From CAVDWX01 sp963612735 (GTDB taxonomy: Bacteria; Bacillota_I; Bacilli_A; RFN20; CAG-826): a DNA stretch of 39,167 nt. Every line of letters starts with the position of its first letter. Position 1 is the stretch's first letter. A program made the translations under genes and the position numbers. The DNA is taken from positions 1 to 39,167 of the forward strand of contig CAVDWX010000093.1 of NCBI GenBank assembly GCA_963612735.1, written 5' to 3'. Below the pieces are notes generated by a model. It made no database searches. It had not been told where the DNA came from and saw only the letters and a program-made list of their open reading frames with translations. This document shows positions 14,671-22,132 of this stretch, one piece after another.

Positions 14671-15581
14671 GTATATATAATGAAAAATTAAAAAATGATT
14701 ATATATGTTGTTGTAATACAAAGCTTCCTAAGTCTTACTTGGAAGTTTGGTTTTCAAGGTTTAGCACTAAAGAAATAGAATTAAATAAAGATTTAAGTCA
14801 ATTTACAAAAGAAGAAATACTAGATTTTTACACGAAGATACATACGGCATCGGTTTTAATATTAGAGAATATAAATTCTCAAATGGCAAAATACACATCA
14901 TGGACAGGTTATTCTGAAAATTCATATAAGTCAATTGATTTATATGATTTAAATAATTGCATTGACACTCATAAAGTTAATGAGATGTTTATAAAAAGAA
15001 AAGATTTATTAAGTCTTTGTGAACAAATGATGAATCCAAGAGATAAGATGGTTGTCCTAGGATTATTTGAAGGAATTAAAGGTCAAAATTATTGCGAATT
15101 TGCATGTATGAAAAATGAAGATTTTGATTTTGATTCTAAGACTGTTTATTTAAGAGCAACGGATCGCACAATAAATATCTCAGATGAATTAGCTGAATAC
15201 ATACAGCAAACAATAGAAACGGATGTTTATTTCCCAATAACTCAAAGAAGCAAACGAACGAATTATGAATTCAAAAAAGGTAGCGGGTATGTATTAAAGC
15301 CATTTTACAATCAAGTAAATTTTAAAGACGAATATAGAAGAGGACGCAATATATATGTTGCTTTAGTAAGAAATTTAAAATATTTCGAAATTGAAAATCT
15401 TAGTGCTCAATCTATATTCGAATCTGGAATAATCTATTTTGTAAATAAAGAAGCAGCAAAATGTGAAATGTCCGCTATGGAAGTATTACACAACAAAGAT
15501 AAATGCGAGCTTATAAAAAAGCAATTTGGAAATATACCTAAGATATCTTTATTATCTAGATATAAGGATAAGCTAATATAA
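14658..15581 (+). CDS. Catalytically dead tyrosine-recombinase-fold protein, MrpR-like repressor candidate, 307 aa
   Basis: ATG 14658 is behind AGAGGTAGGA. Layout is that of a tyrosine recombinase: an N-terminal helical core-binding part (to about residue 115), then RDKMVVLGLFEGIKGQNYC followed by NEDFDFDSKTVYLRATDRTI, matching the region that normally holds the first catalytic Arg; here the place is taken by Lys141. The usual HxLR box is replaced by LSAQSIFESGIIY, and no GHxxxxTxxxY box is seen. It therefore cannot be a standard recombinase. The SPbeta master repressor of lysis MrpR (YopR) has this same fold without activity, and the replication genes in this window also follow the SPbeta order, so I infer a lysogeny regulator. 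The upstream region holds a repeated 9-mer that may be its operator. Confidence 0.68.
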   Translation: MTELCIYNEKLKNDYICCCNTKLPKSYLEVWFSRFSTKEIELNKDLSQFTKEEILDFYTKIHTASVLILENINSQMAKYTSWTGYSENSYKSIDLYDLNNCIDTHKVNEMFIKRKDLLSLCEQMMNPRDKMVVLGLFEGIKGQNYCEFACMKNEDFDFDSKTVYLRATDRTINISDELAEYIQQTIETDVYFPITQRSKRTNYEFKKGSGYVLKPFYNQVNFKDEYRRGRNIYVALVRNLKYFEIENLSAQSIFESGIIYFVNKEAAKCEMSAMEVLHNKDKCELIKKQFGNIPKISLLSRYKDKLI

Positions 15582-15606
15582 TAATGGGAAGTATATCTTC
15601 CCATTA
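15582..15606 (+). repeat. Perfect inverted repeat after the MrpR-like gene
   Basis: TAATGGGAAG (15582-15591), loop TATAT, CTTCCCATTA (15597-15606). It starts one base after the stop codon. There is no T-run on either side, so it is a weak terminator at best and may instead protect the mRNA end or be a protein site. Confidence 0.6.
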
Positions 15607-15668
15607 GTCATTCTAGTAGAGTAATCATAATTAATAGTGTATAAATAAGAAAAGGAAGGTGGTTAATA

Positions 15669-15962
15669 ATGAGCCAGAAAAAATTAAATATGTTTCTAAA
15701 TGAGTTTGAAGAAGTAAAAGATAAAAAGAACTTTATTGTTATGATAGATATAGTATCCCAAGTTATGAAAACTTCGATTGAAGCTAAAATTGAAAATATA
15801 AAAATCGAAAATGATTATATGTCCATTCAAATCCCTGATGTTCTAGATGTAAATATTGACTTGCAGGATGTGGATATGATTGAAAAGGAAGAATTTCCTA
15901 CACATAATGTATGGGATTTAACTTTCTTAAAACATAAGCATATAATTTCATTTTATATATAG
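15669..15962 (+). CDS. Hypothetical acidic protein, 97 aa
   Basis: ATG 15669 follows AAAGGAAGGTGG. Helical N-terminus and a beta-like second half (IPDVLDVNIDLQDVDMIE). Not recognised. Its stop codon lies inside the left arm of the following terminator. Confidence 0.65.
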   Translation: MSQKKLNMFLNEFEEVKDKKNFIVMIDIVSQVMKTSIEAKIENIKIENDYMSIQIPDVLDVNIDLQDVDMIEKEEFPTHNVWDLTFLKHKHIISFYI

Positions 15963-15985
15963 ACGATAAAGTCTATATATTTTTA
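15955..15985 (+). terminator. Rho-independent terminator before the replication operon
   Basis: ATATATAGAC (15955-15964) pairs perfectly with GTCTATATAT (15971-15980) around GATAAA, followed by TTTT. The stem is A+T-rich but long. Confidence 0.75.
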
Positions 15986-15997
15986 CCAATCAAATTA

Positions 15998-16026
15998 TTG
16001 CACATTATGAATCAACTCGGTATAAT
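15998..16026 (+). promoter_or_regulatory. Promoter of the replication operon
   Basis: TTGCAC (15998-16003), 17-base spacer, TATAAT (16021-16026), placed directly after a terminator and before the first replication gene. The -10 region reads CTCGGTATAATTAAT, a member of the recurring CTARGYATAATTAAW pattern. Confidence 0.75.
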
Positions 16027-16054
16027 TAATATGTAAACAAAAAGAAAGGACGGA

Positions 16055-16303
16055 TTGGAGTTTGAGTTGGAAGATATTGAGATTGAAATTTGCAACAAGT
16101 GCAACCACGTAATTAGATATAAAAAAAAGAAATTTGAATTTTGGGATGATAGTGGATATATGTATTCTACTAAATATTTCAAATGTCCTAATTGTGGTTA
16201 TTTAAATGCACTTGGCTATGAAGAAGATAGTTGGATTAAAGAAAATGAAAATAGAGTAGATATAATTAATATTTTAAAGGAGGAGAACGATGATCTATTT
16301 TGA
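16055..16303 (+). CDS. Zinc-ribbon protein, 82 aa, TTG start
   Basis: TTG 16055 behind AAAGAAAGGA; no ATG is available before the cysteine motifs. Two CxxC pairs, CNKC (about residues 12-15) and CPNC (about 46-49), form a zinc ribbon; the rest is acidic. It is the first gene of the replication operon and overlaps the next gene by 14 bases. Function unknown; small zinc ribbons of this type often bind nucleic acid or partner proteins. Confidence 0.7.
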   Translation: MEFELEDIEIEICNKCNHVIRYKKKKFEFWDDSGYMYSTKYFKCPNCGYLNALGYEEDSWIKENENRVDIINILKEENDDLF

Positions 16304-17504
16304 AATGGTTGGAAATTTAAAGTTGCCAAAAGAAACTGATTCTTTTAAAGCTTTACAAGAAAGAGAATTTAACAGTGGCTGGATTAATAAAACTTTGAAT
16401 TTTAATGTAGTAAGTGGAACAAACACTTTTTTTATGAGAACAAGAGGAGGGCATCATAAAAATAAAAACACAGACATTTATGTTTTTTCAAAACCTACCG
16501 TGGATGATGACGGAAAAAGAAGTAAAGGGAAAAGTTTTACAATTCCATTTGATGAAAGAAAGACTAGCCCTTTATTAGGGCAGGTTGCTGAATGGAAAAA
16601 ATTCAAATTAGATTTAAGCAATCGTAAATTGCGTTATAAAGCAAATAAATTATTAAAAAGTGAAGATCCTATTTCTGAAAATGATTTAAAAGAATTAAAT
16701 ATTTCTACCGTTGAAGAATTAAAAAAGCTTTATCAAAAAGAAGAAAAGAAGGTTTTTGAATTTATTTCAGAATGGGATTACATCGATTTATTAAAGAAGA
16801 TTTTAGATTCTGGAAAATATGAACATACTAAATTTCATATTTCAGGAACTGTAGACTGTGACTACAGTGAAAGAGATGGTCGTTGGTATATTAATTATTC
16901 ACCTAATAATATTCGATTGGCTAATAGTGATGAAACTGACAGTGCTACAGCTAATTTAACTCTATTGCTTAATGAAGATTCTATTGATGATTCTTTGTTA
17001 GATGACAAAGGTAAATATTATATTACTGGATATAGCATGGAATATTATTCACCTTTAAAGAAAAACCTACCAATGCCTTATACATTTACTTTAAAGGACG
17101 GCAAAGATAAAAAGACAGAACGTTTATTAAAGCGATTCTTTGAAATCAAAAATGGAGTTTATCAATTGGGTATTGTCGTTAAGTTAATTAATGGCGCCAG
17201 TGTAAATGAGATTACCCTTGAAGATTTGGATGAAGAAACTCGTGAAGATATCGAATTAGGAATTTTAGATTTTGAAGATGTAAAAGCTGAATTAGGCGGA
17301 TCAGTATTCGGAGATAGAGTTACGGAATCGCAATTTTTAAAAATTGGTCGTGGTTTTAGTAAAGGAAAAGAAGAAACCGATTATTCAGATAGTGATTTAG
17401 TAGTTGATTTAACACCTAAAAAAGATTTATTTGAAGATTCAAGTTCGACTTCAAGTAGTAGCGAAGATGAAGAAGAAGATTTATTTGATGATTTATTTGA
17501 TTAA
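16290..17504 (+). CDS. Probable single-stranded-DNA-binding protein with acidic tail, 404 aa
   Basis: ATG 16290 has a strong AAAGGAGGAG. The N-terminal half is rich in beta strands and basic or aromatic residues (FMRTRGGHHKNKN), the middle is mixed, and the protein ends in a Ser-rich linker followed by an acidic tail closing with EEDLFDDLFD. Such a flexible linker plus acidic hydrophobic tip is the hallmark of phage and bacterial SSBs, where it recruits polymerase, primase and helicase. The gene lies directly before the Sak4-like ATPase and replication proteins. I do not see a recognised OB-fold signature, so the SSB call rests on tail, size and context. Confidence 0.55.
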   Translation: MIYFEMVGNLKLPKETDSFKALQEREFNSGWINKTLNFNVVSGTNTFFMRTRGGHHKNKNTDIYVFSKPTVDDDGKRSKGKSFTIPFDERKTSPLLGQVAEWKKFKLDLSNRKLRYKANKLLKSEDPISENDLKELNISTVEELKKLYQKEEKKVFEFISEWDYIDLLKKILDSGKYEHTKFHISGTVDCDYSERDGRWYINYSPNNIRLANSDETDSATANLTLLLNEDSIDDSLLDDKGKYYITGYSMEYYSPLKKNLPMPYTFTLKDGKDKKTERLLKRFFEIKNGVYQLGIVVKLINGASVNEITLEDLDEETREDIELGILDFEDVKAELGGSVFGDRVTESQFLKIGRGFSKGKEETDYSDSDLVVDLTPKKDLFEDSSSTSSSSEDEEEDLFDDLFD

Positions 17505-17528
17505 TGACAGTGATTAAGGAGGAGCAAG

Positions 17529-18668
17529 ATGTCTATTATTAAAAGAAAAGTAGTAAGTGAAAATTTAAACGACTATTCATTCGGTTTATTAGGAGAGAGC
17601 GGAATTGGAAAAACAACCACAATGGTTGAAATTTGTGAAAAAGAATTTGGAGAAGATGGTTATGCCATTCTTAATATGGGAAAAGAGCAAGGTGTAGATT
17701 GTTTGGAAGGCGCAGCATATGTTGATATCCCAGATTGGAAGCACTTTGCAACAGCTTGCAAAGACTTTATCCAAAATAAAGAAACCGAATATCCAAATTT
17801 AAAAGTTTTAGTTGTTGACACGTTGGATCAATTAATTGAGATCACAGAACCTCATGTTGTTTCTATGTGGAATAAAGAGAATTTAGGTAAAAATGGATTT
17901 ACGCCAGCCAAGTCGGTGAGTGGCTCGTGGGCAGGCTTTGGTAGAGGTGAGGATAAAGTAATTCAAGTTCTGCTTGATATGATTTGGGAATTAAAAAAAG
18001 TAGGAATTACAGTTTGGTACACGATGCATGTCAAACAACGAGAGCAAATCGATGCTTACACCGGTCAATCATACAATGTTTTATCTACAAATATGATGCA
18101 AAAATATTTCAATGGATTTAAAACTAAAATTCATGTTGTTGGAATTGCCTGTGTTGATAGAACTATTGAAACAGAAAAAACAGGACGCAAAAATATCGTT
18201 TCTAACAAAGACATTACAGTTAATAAAATCAAATCAGAAAGACGTAAAGTAATTTTCAGAGATGATAATTATGGAGTTGATAGCAAGAGTCGATTTGCTG
18301 AAATTGCAAATGAAGTAAATTTAAATTCTGACGAAATCATTAAAGCTTTAAAAGATGCAATTAAAGCTGCTAAACATAATAAAGTTACAACAGCTAAAAT
18401 TGAAGAAGAAAAAACTAAAAATGAAGATTTAAAAATTAATAATTCAGAAAAAGCTGAAAATAATGAAGATAATTTGATGGTCGATGATTTGTTTGACGAA
18501 GAAGAAAATTCTATTGATTATAAAAAAGAAATACAAAAATTATTTAAATCAAAAGATGTTGATAAAGAAAAAATTGCCGAAGCAAGAAAGACTATTAAAG
18601 GATATGGAAAAATCAGTGATGTTCCATCCGATGCCTTGGTAGATATTTATAACGATTTAATAGCTTAA
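17529..18668 (+). CDS. Sak4-like P-loop ATPase (AAA_24 / phage nucleotide-binding protein), 379 aa
   Basis: ATG 17529 behind AAGGAGGAG. RecA-like ATPase core with Walker A GESGIGKT at residues 22-29 and Walker B KVLVVDTLDQL about residue 95. Further along come SGSWAGFGRGED, WYTMHVKQRE and NMMQKYFNGFKTK, typical of the AAA_24/Sak4 group of single-strand annealing recombinases and replication ATPases. A long charged C-terminal extension carries MVDDLFDEEE, close in sequence to the tail of the upstream SSB-like protein, then a small helical domain. As I recall it, SPbeta YorG occupies the same position. Probable role: loading or annealing on ssDNA in phage replication and recombination. Confidence 0.82.
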   Translation: MSIIKRKVVSENLNDYSFGLLGESGIGKTTTMVEICEKEFGEDGYAILNMGKEQGVDCLEGAAYVDIPDWKHFATACKDFIQNKETEYPNLKVLVVDTLDQLIEITEPHVVSMWNKENLGKNGFTPAKSVSGSWAGFGRGEDKVIQVLLDMIWELKKVGITVWYTMHVKQREQIDAYTGQSYNVLSTNMMQKYFNGFKTKIHVVGIACVDRTIETEKTGRKNIVSNKDITVNKIKSERRKVIFRDDNYGVDSKSRFAEIANEVNLNSDEIIKALKDAIKAAKHNKVTTAKIEEEKTKNEDLKINNSEKAENNEDNLMVDDLFDEEENSIDYKKEIQKLFKSKDVDKEKIAEARKTIKGYGKISDVPSDALVDIYNDLIA

Positions 18669-18675
18669 ATATATC

Positions 18676-18719
18676 AATCGGCACTATTCAAATATTCCTT
18701 AGTGCCGATTTTAGTTTTA
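18676..18719 (+). terminator. Stem-loop, probable partial terminator
   Basis: AATCGGCACTA (18676-18686) pairs perfectly with TAGTGCCGATT (18700-18710) across a 13-base loop, followed by TTAGTTTT, an interrupted T-run. It sits in the middle of the replication operon and may lower downstream expression rather than stop it. Confidence 0.65.
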
Positions 18720-18742
18720 TTAGTAGAAAGTAGAGGTTATTT

Positions 18743-19039
18743 ATGGAACTAAATCCCTTTTTCACAGATCAAAAATTATTTATTGGATATTGTAAACGTC
18801 TGACTATGGAATATATAAATAAAAATTTATCTATCGAGTCCACGCCATCAGCTTATGAAATTTGTGTTGTTGACAGTAGTTCTGCTTTAAATAACTATAA
18901 AGCATTGATTAAAACGTCACTCAACGATGATGTTTTTGAATTTATATATAACGATGCAGGGCATTATATTCAAGCAAATATTTATAAAAAATCAGATTGC
19001 TTTGAAAAAAAATTAAAATTAAGAAAAGGTTTTATCTAA
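18743..19039 (+). CDS. Hypothetical protein, 98 aa
   Basis: ATG 18743 behind AGTAGAGG. Mixed fold; begins ELNPFFTDQKLFIGYCKRL and has a beta segment FEFIYNDAGHYIQANI. Not recognised. Its stop overlaps the next start (TAATG). Confidence 0.65.
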   Translation: MELNPFFTDQKLFIGYCKRLTMEYINKNLSIESTPSAYEICVVDSSSALNNYKALIKTSLNDDVFEFIYNDAGHYIQANIYKKSDCFEKKLKLRKGFI

Positions 19040-19515
19040 TGGCAAAAAAAGTAAAATGTCGATTTTGCGGACAACAAATTGATATAAATAAAGCTTTCAA
19101 GGTCAAACATGGTAAAGCTAATTGGTATTATTGCTCGTATGAACATTCCGTAACAAAAACAGATAAGCAACTATTTTATAAAGAGGTATATGAAATTTTA
19201 GGAGAAACAAACAATCCTCTTTTTTTTAAAAACATGGAATCGTTAGCTAAGATTTACGGATTCAAAAAAATGAGAATGTATTTAATTGATAAAAAAGAAG
19301 TGTTTGAAATCTTTAAGCGAAAACAATTTGATAGCTATTATGGAAAGATAAATTACTTTTATGCAATTTTAAAAAACAATTTAGGAGATTATATTATGCC
19401 AAAAGAGAGTGTTAAAAGAAAGGCATCTACAGAAATTTATGAAACCAAAAATAAGAAACCAAATCTTATCGTTGGCTTTGATGAATTATTAGATGGATTA
19501 TTAGAACATGATTGA
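19039..19515 (+). CDS. Zinc-finger protein of the replication operon, 158 aa
   Basis: ATG 19039 overlaps the previous stop. The N-terminus has CRFCGQQI followed by a YYCSYEH element, a probable one-zinc finger. The rest is helical and basic (KKMRMYLIDKKEVFEIFKRK), ending in an acidic GFDELLDGLLEHD. It is co-translated with the DnaB gene, which it overlaps by eight bases; SPbeta YorH holds the same place. It may be a helicase loader or primosome subunit, inferred only from position. Confidence 0.7.
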   Translation: MAKKVKCRFCGQQIDINKAFKVKHGKANWYYCSYEHSVTKTDKQLFYKEVYEILGETNNPLFFKNMESLAKIYGFKKMRMYLIDKKEVFEIFKRKQFDSYYGKINYFYAILKNNLGDYIMPKESVKRKASTEIYETKNKKPNLIVGFDELLDGLLEHD

Positions 19516-21067
19516 TAAGGATTTATTTATAGCTGGTGTAGTTGATAAATATGATTATCAATTATTAGAAAACAGAATTACAAAAGAAGGAAATGTAATT
19601 GCGTGTTTATCTAAGGATCTCACCATCATGGAAGATATTAGCTTGGATAAAAAAGATTTTATCACAAAAGATGGACGCTTTTATTTCGGTCTAATCCAAG
19701 CGCTAAAAAGAAAAGGATATAACACATTAGACGAAGTTACTATTCTTTCAAGCTTTAACGAAGAAGTTGTTGAACGATTTAAAGAAATGGGTGGTATTCA
19801 AACTTTAAATCATATGGCTTCAATTGTAAATTTAAACAATTTTGATTCATATTTAGAAAATTTAGTAAAAAGTAATTTACTAAACAAATTATATCTAGAT
19901 GGATTCAATCTGTTTAATGAGATTAACATCAAAGGTAAATCAGTAAAACCTTTTGATTTATTTCAAAAAATGACTTCCGAACAAATCGTTGACTTTTATG
20001 ATATGCGATTATCTGGCTTTGATACAGGCGAGTCGAGTGATGTATTAGAAGACGAAGAAATCTCATTTAACGAAACATTTCTGGATGAATTAGAAGAAGG
20101 AAATGATGTTGGCACGCCTTATGCCAATTGCGGTTTAGATATTAACGGAGATACAATTAACGGTTTGAGATTTTTAAGTAATCAAACATTAGGATTGCAC
20201 AAAAAATATTTGATGATGATCGCAGGATTTTCTTCTGTTGGTAAGAGTACGATTTTTATAACCTTGATTATGTCTTTGTTGTCACAAGGTGAAAAGGTTG
20301 TAATTATCTCTAATGAGGAAGATGTACGCAGGTTTAAAATCAAATTTATCTGTTGGATATTGGCTCGTTATAACCGTTATTTTAAATTAACAAAAAGCAA
20401 AATCACTGCGGGGAACATCAATGAAGAAGATAGAAAACAACTTCAAATTGCTATGAACTACTTCAATGATAACTTTAAAGGCAAAGTTAAATTTGTAGGA
20501 ATTGGTAATACAGATATCAATCTAATAAAAAAGAAAATTAGAAATGCTCATTTAAGACAAGGATATAGTGCTTTCTTAATTGATACATTTAAAATCAGTG
20601 AGAAATCTATGAATACCGAACGTCAAGATTTAGCATTAGTTAGAGATTCACGTGAACTACATAACTTATGTAAGAAATATGATTTGATTGGAATGTGTAG
20701 TGTGCAGTGCAGCGAACGTTTCAAAGGTAATCTTACACTTGGGGCTTATTGTTTAAGCAATTCAAAGCAAGTAAAAGAAATTTTAAGTCAATTGTTCATG
20801 ATGCGAACAGCTTATCCAGAAGAGTTTGATCCAAATTCAAAATATTATTGTCATCCATTTAGATTAAAGAAGGTTGATGATAAATGGGTTGAAGAAGAGT
20901 ATGTAACAAATCCAGAGAGCGTATATGTAATTATGTGCATCGAAAAGAATCGTGACGGTGTTGACACCCCTAGCAATGGAGTAAGTTATTTGCTTGAATT
21001 CCAAGGACAATATTCAGTATTCAAAGAGGTCGCACAAGTTAGAACAAAACATGGAATGATTCAATAA
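19508..21067 (+). CDS. dnaB: Replicative DNA helicase, DnaB type, 519 aa
   Basis: ATG 19508 in ATGATTGA overlap. N-terminal helical DnaB domain at about residues 25-130 (a SLDKKDFITKDGRFYFGLIQ-type segment, then GGIQTLNHMASIV). The C-terminal RecA-like domain has Walker A AGFSSVGKST around residues 238-247, EEDVRRF, and Walker B FLIDTFKIS. An insert around ESSDVLEDEEISFNETFLDEL links the domains. The hexamer unwinds DNA at the phage replication fork. Placed between the zinc-finger protein and the primase, as for SPbeta YorI. Start and length agree with the family (usual 450-520). Confidence 0.87.
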   Translation: MIDKDLFIAGVVDKYDYQLLENRITKEGNVIACLSKDLTIMEDISLDKKDFITKDGRFYFGLIQALKRKGYNTLDEVTILSSFNEEVVERFKEMGGIQTLNHMASIVNLNNFDSYLENLVKSNLLNKLYLDGFNLFNEINIKGKSVKPFDLFQKMTSEQIVDFYDMRLSGFDTGESSDVLEDEEISFNETFLDELEEGNDVGTPYANCGLDINGDTINGLRFLSNQTLGLHKKYLMMIAGFSSVGKSTIFITLIMSLLSQGEKVVIISNEEDVRRFKIKFICWILARYNRYFKLTKSKITAGNINEEDRKQLQIAMNYFNDNFKGKVKFVGIGNTDINLIKKKIRNAHLRQGYSAFLIDTFKISEKSMNTERQDLALVRDSRELHNLCKKYDLIGMCSVQCSERFKGNLTLGAYCLSNSKQVKEILSQLFMMRTAYPEEFDPNSKYYCHPFRLKKVDDKWVEEEYVTNPESVYVIMCIEKNRDGVDTPSNGVSYLLEFQGQYSVFKEVAQVRTKHGMIQ

Positions 21068-21100
21068 TATTAGAAATCAAGGGAGAGGATAACATGATTT

Positions 21101-22117
21101 ATGATTGAGTATTTAAAAAAAGAACTGTTAGAAAATCCCGATAAGATAATATTATTATTGGAAAAGTTTGATTTTGTAAATCTAAAATTACATGAAAATA
21201 AATATGTTTCATTTGGTATAGATGATGAACATAGTTCAAAATCTGTAGTTATATATTTAAATTCAAATCCATATTTATTTGTTACTGATTATGGACGAAA
21301 CAAAAGACTAGATTTGTTTTCCTATATAGTTTATATACGAGAAATCTCCTTTAGAAAGGTTTTAAATGTCGTAAGAAATCTATTTGATTTCAATGAAATA
21401 TATTTAGAAAATAAACGAGTGAAACCTTTTGGGGGATTTTATCAATCAATAAGTTCTAATTTATCAACTCAATTAATACCAATTAATGAAAAAATAGTGG
21501 AAGATTTTATTCCCATGCCAAGTAAAAGATTTTTAGATGATGGAATTTCGTTATTTGTTCAAAAGAAATTTCAGATATCTTATGATCCAGCTAATAGAGG
21601 TATTGTTATTCCATTACGCAATGAGATTGGAGAGCTTGTTGGAATAAAGGAAAGGATAAATGAAGATGAATCCAAAAATCGAAATAAGTATTTTTTCACA
21701 TATCCATGTCCTATAAGTCAGTTATTGTTTGGATATTATGAAAATTATGAATTCTTAAATTCAAAAACAATATTCGTATTTGAGGCAGAAAAAAGCGTGA
21801 TGCAATGTCGCAGCTTTGGTGTAAAGAATACAGTTTCGATTGGCGGAAGTTCAATCAGCAAGAAGCAGATCGAATTATTGCTAACTATGAGTCCTAAAAA
21901 CATAGTCTTAGCTCACGATAAATCACTAGAATATGAGGCGATAAAATCAAATGCAAAAAAGATTTATACGTATTCTAGAATGCTAGACGTAAAGATTTAT
22001 TGGTTAAACATGGAAGATGACAATTCAATAAAAGATAAAGCAAGCCCATCTGATATGGGCAAAGAAAAATTTAAATATATATGCAAAGAGCATTTAGAAA
22101 AAATAGAAATAGATTAA
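21101..22117 (+). CDS. DnaG-like primase / TOPRIM protein, 338 aa
   Basis: ATG 21101 behind GGGAGAGG. The first 95 residues align in layout with a primase CHC2 zinc-ribbon domain (HENKYVSFGIDDEHSSKS, LFVTDYGRNKRLDLFSYIVY, ISFRKVLNVV) but hold no cysteine or ligand histidine set, so the zinc appears lost. The central and TOPRIM part has YDPANRGIVIPLRNEIGELVG, then IFVFEAEKSVMQ with the motif I Glu at 228 or 230, and NIVLAHDKS with Asp273; the second Asp of the usual DxD is Ser275. It lies between dnaB and the RecJ-like gene, as SPbeta YorJ does. It should make RNA primers, though the altered DxD leaves activity open. Confidence 0.75.
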   Translation: MIEYLKKELLENPDKIILLLEKFDFVNLKLHENKYVSFGIDDEHSSKSVVIYLNSNPYLFVTDYGRNKRLDLFSYIVYIREISFRKVLNVVRNLFDFNEIYLENKRVKPFGGFYQSISSNLSTQLIPINEKIVEDFIPMPSKRFLDDGISLFVQKKFQISYDPANRGIVIPLRNEIGELVGIKERINEDESKNRNKYFFTYPCPISQLLFGYYENYEFLNSKTIFVFEAEKSVMQCRSFGVKNTVSIGGSSISKKQIELLLTMSPKNIVLAHDKSLEYEAIKSNAKKIYTYSRMLDVKIYWLNMEDDNSIKDKASPSDMGKEKFKYICKEHLEKIEID

Positions 22118-22132
22118 GAGAAAGGGGCAAAG

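Noticed and set aside
15582..15606. Terminator after the MrpR-like gene
   Set aside because: The stem is perfect but no T-run follows on either strand, so it is listed only as an inverted repeat.
19572..19580. Extra copies of ACAGAATTA at 3261 and 19572
   Set aside because: They fall inside coding sequence without partners at the 36-base spacing; a 9-mer this A+T-rich is expected a few times by chance.
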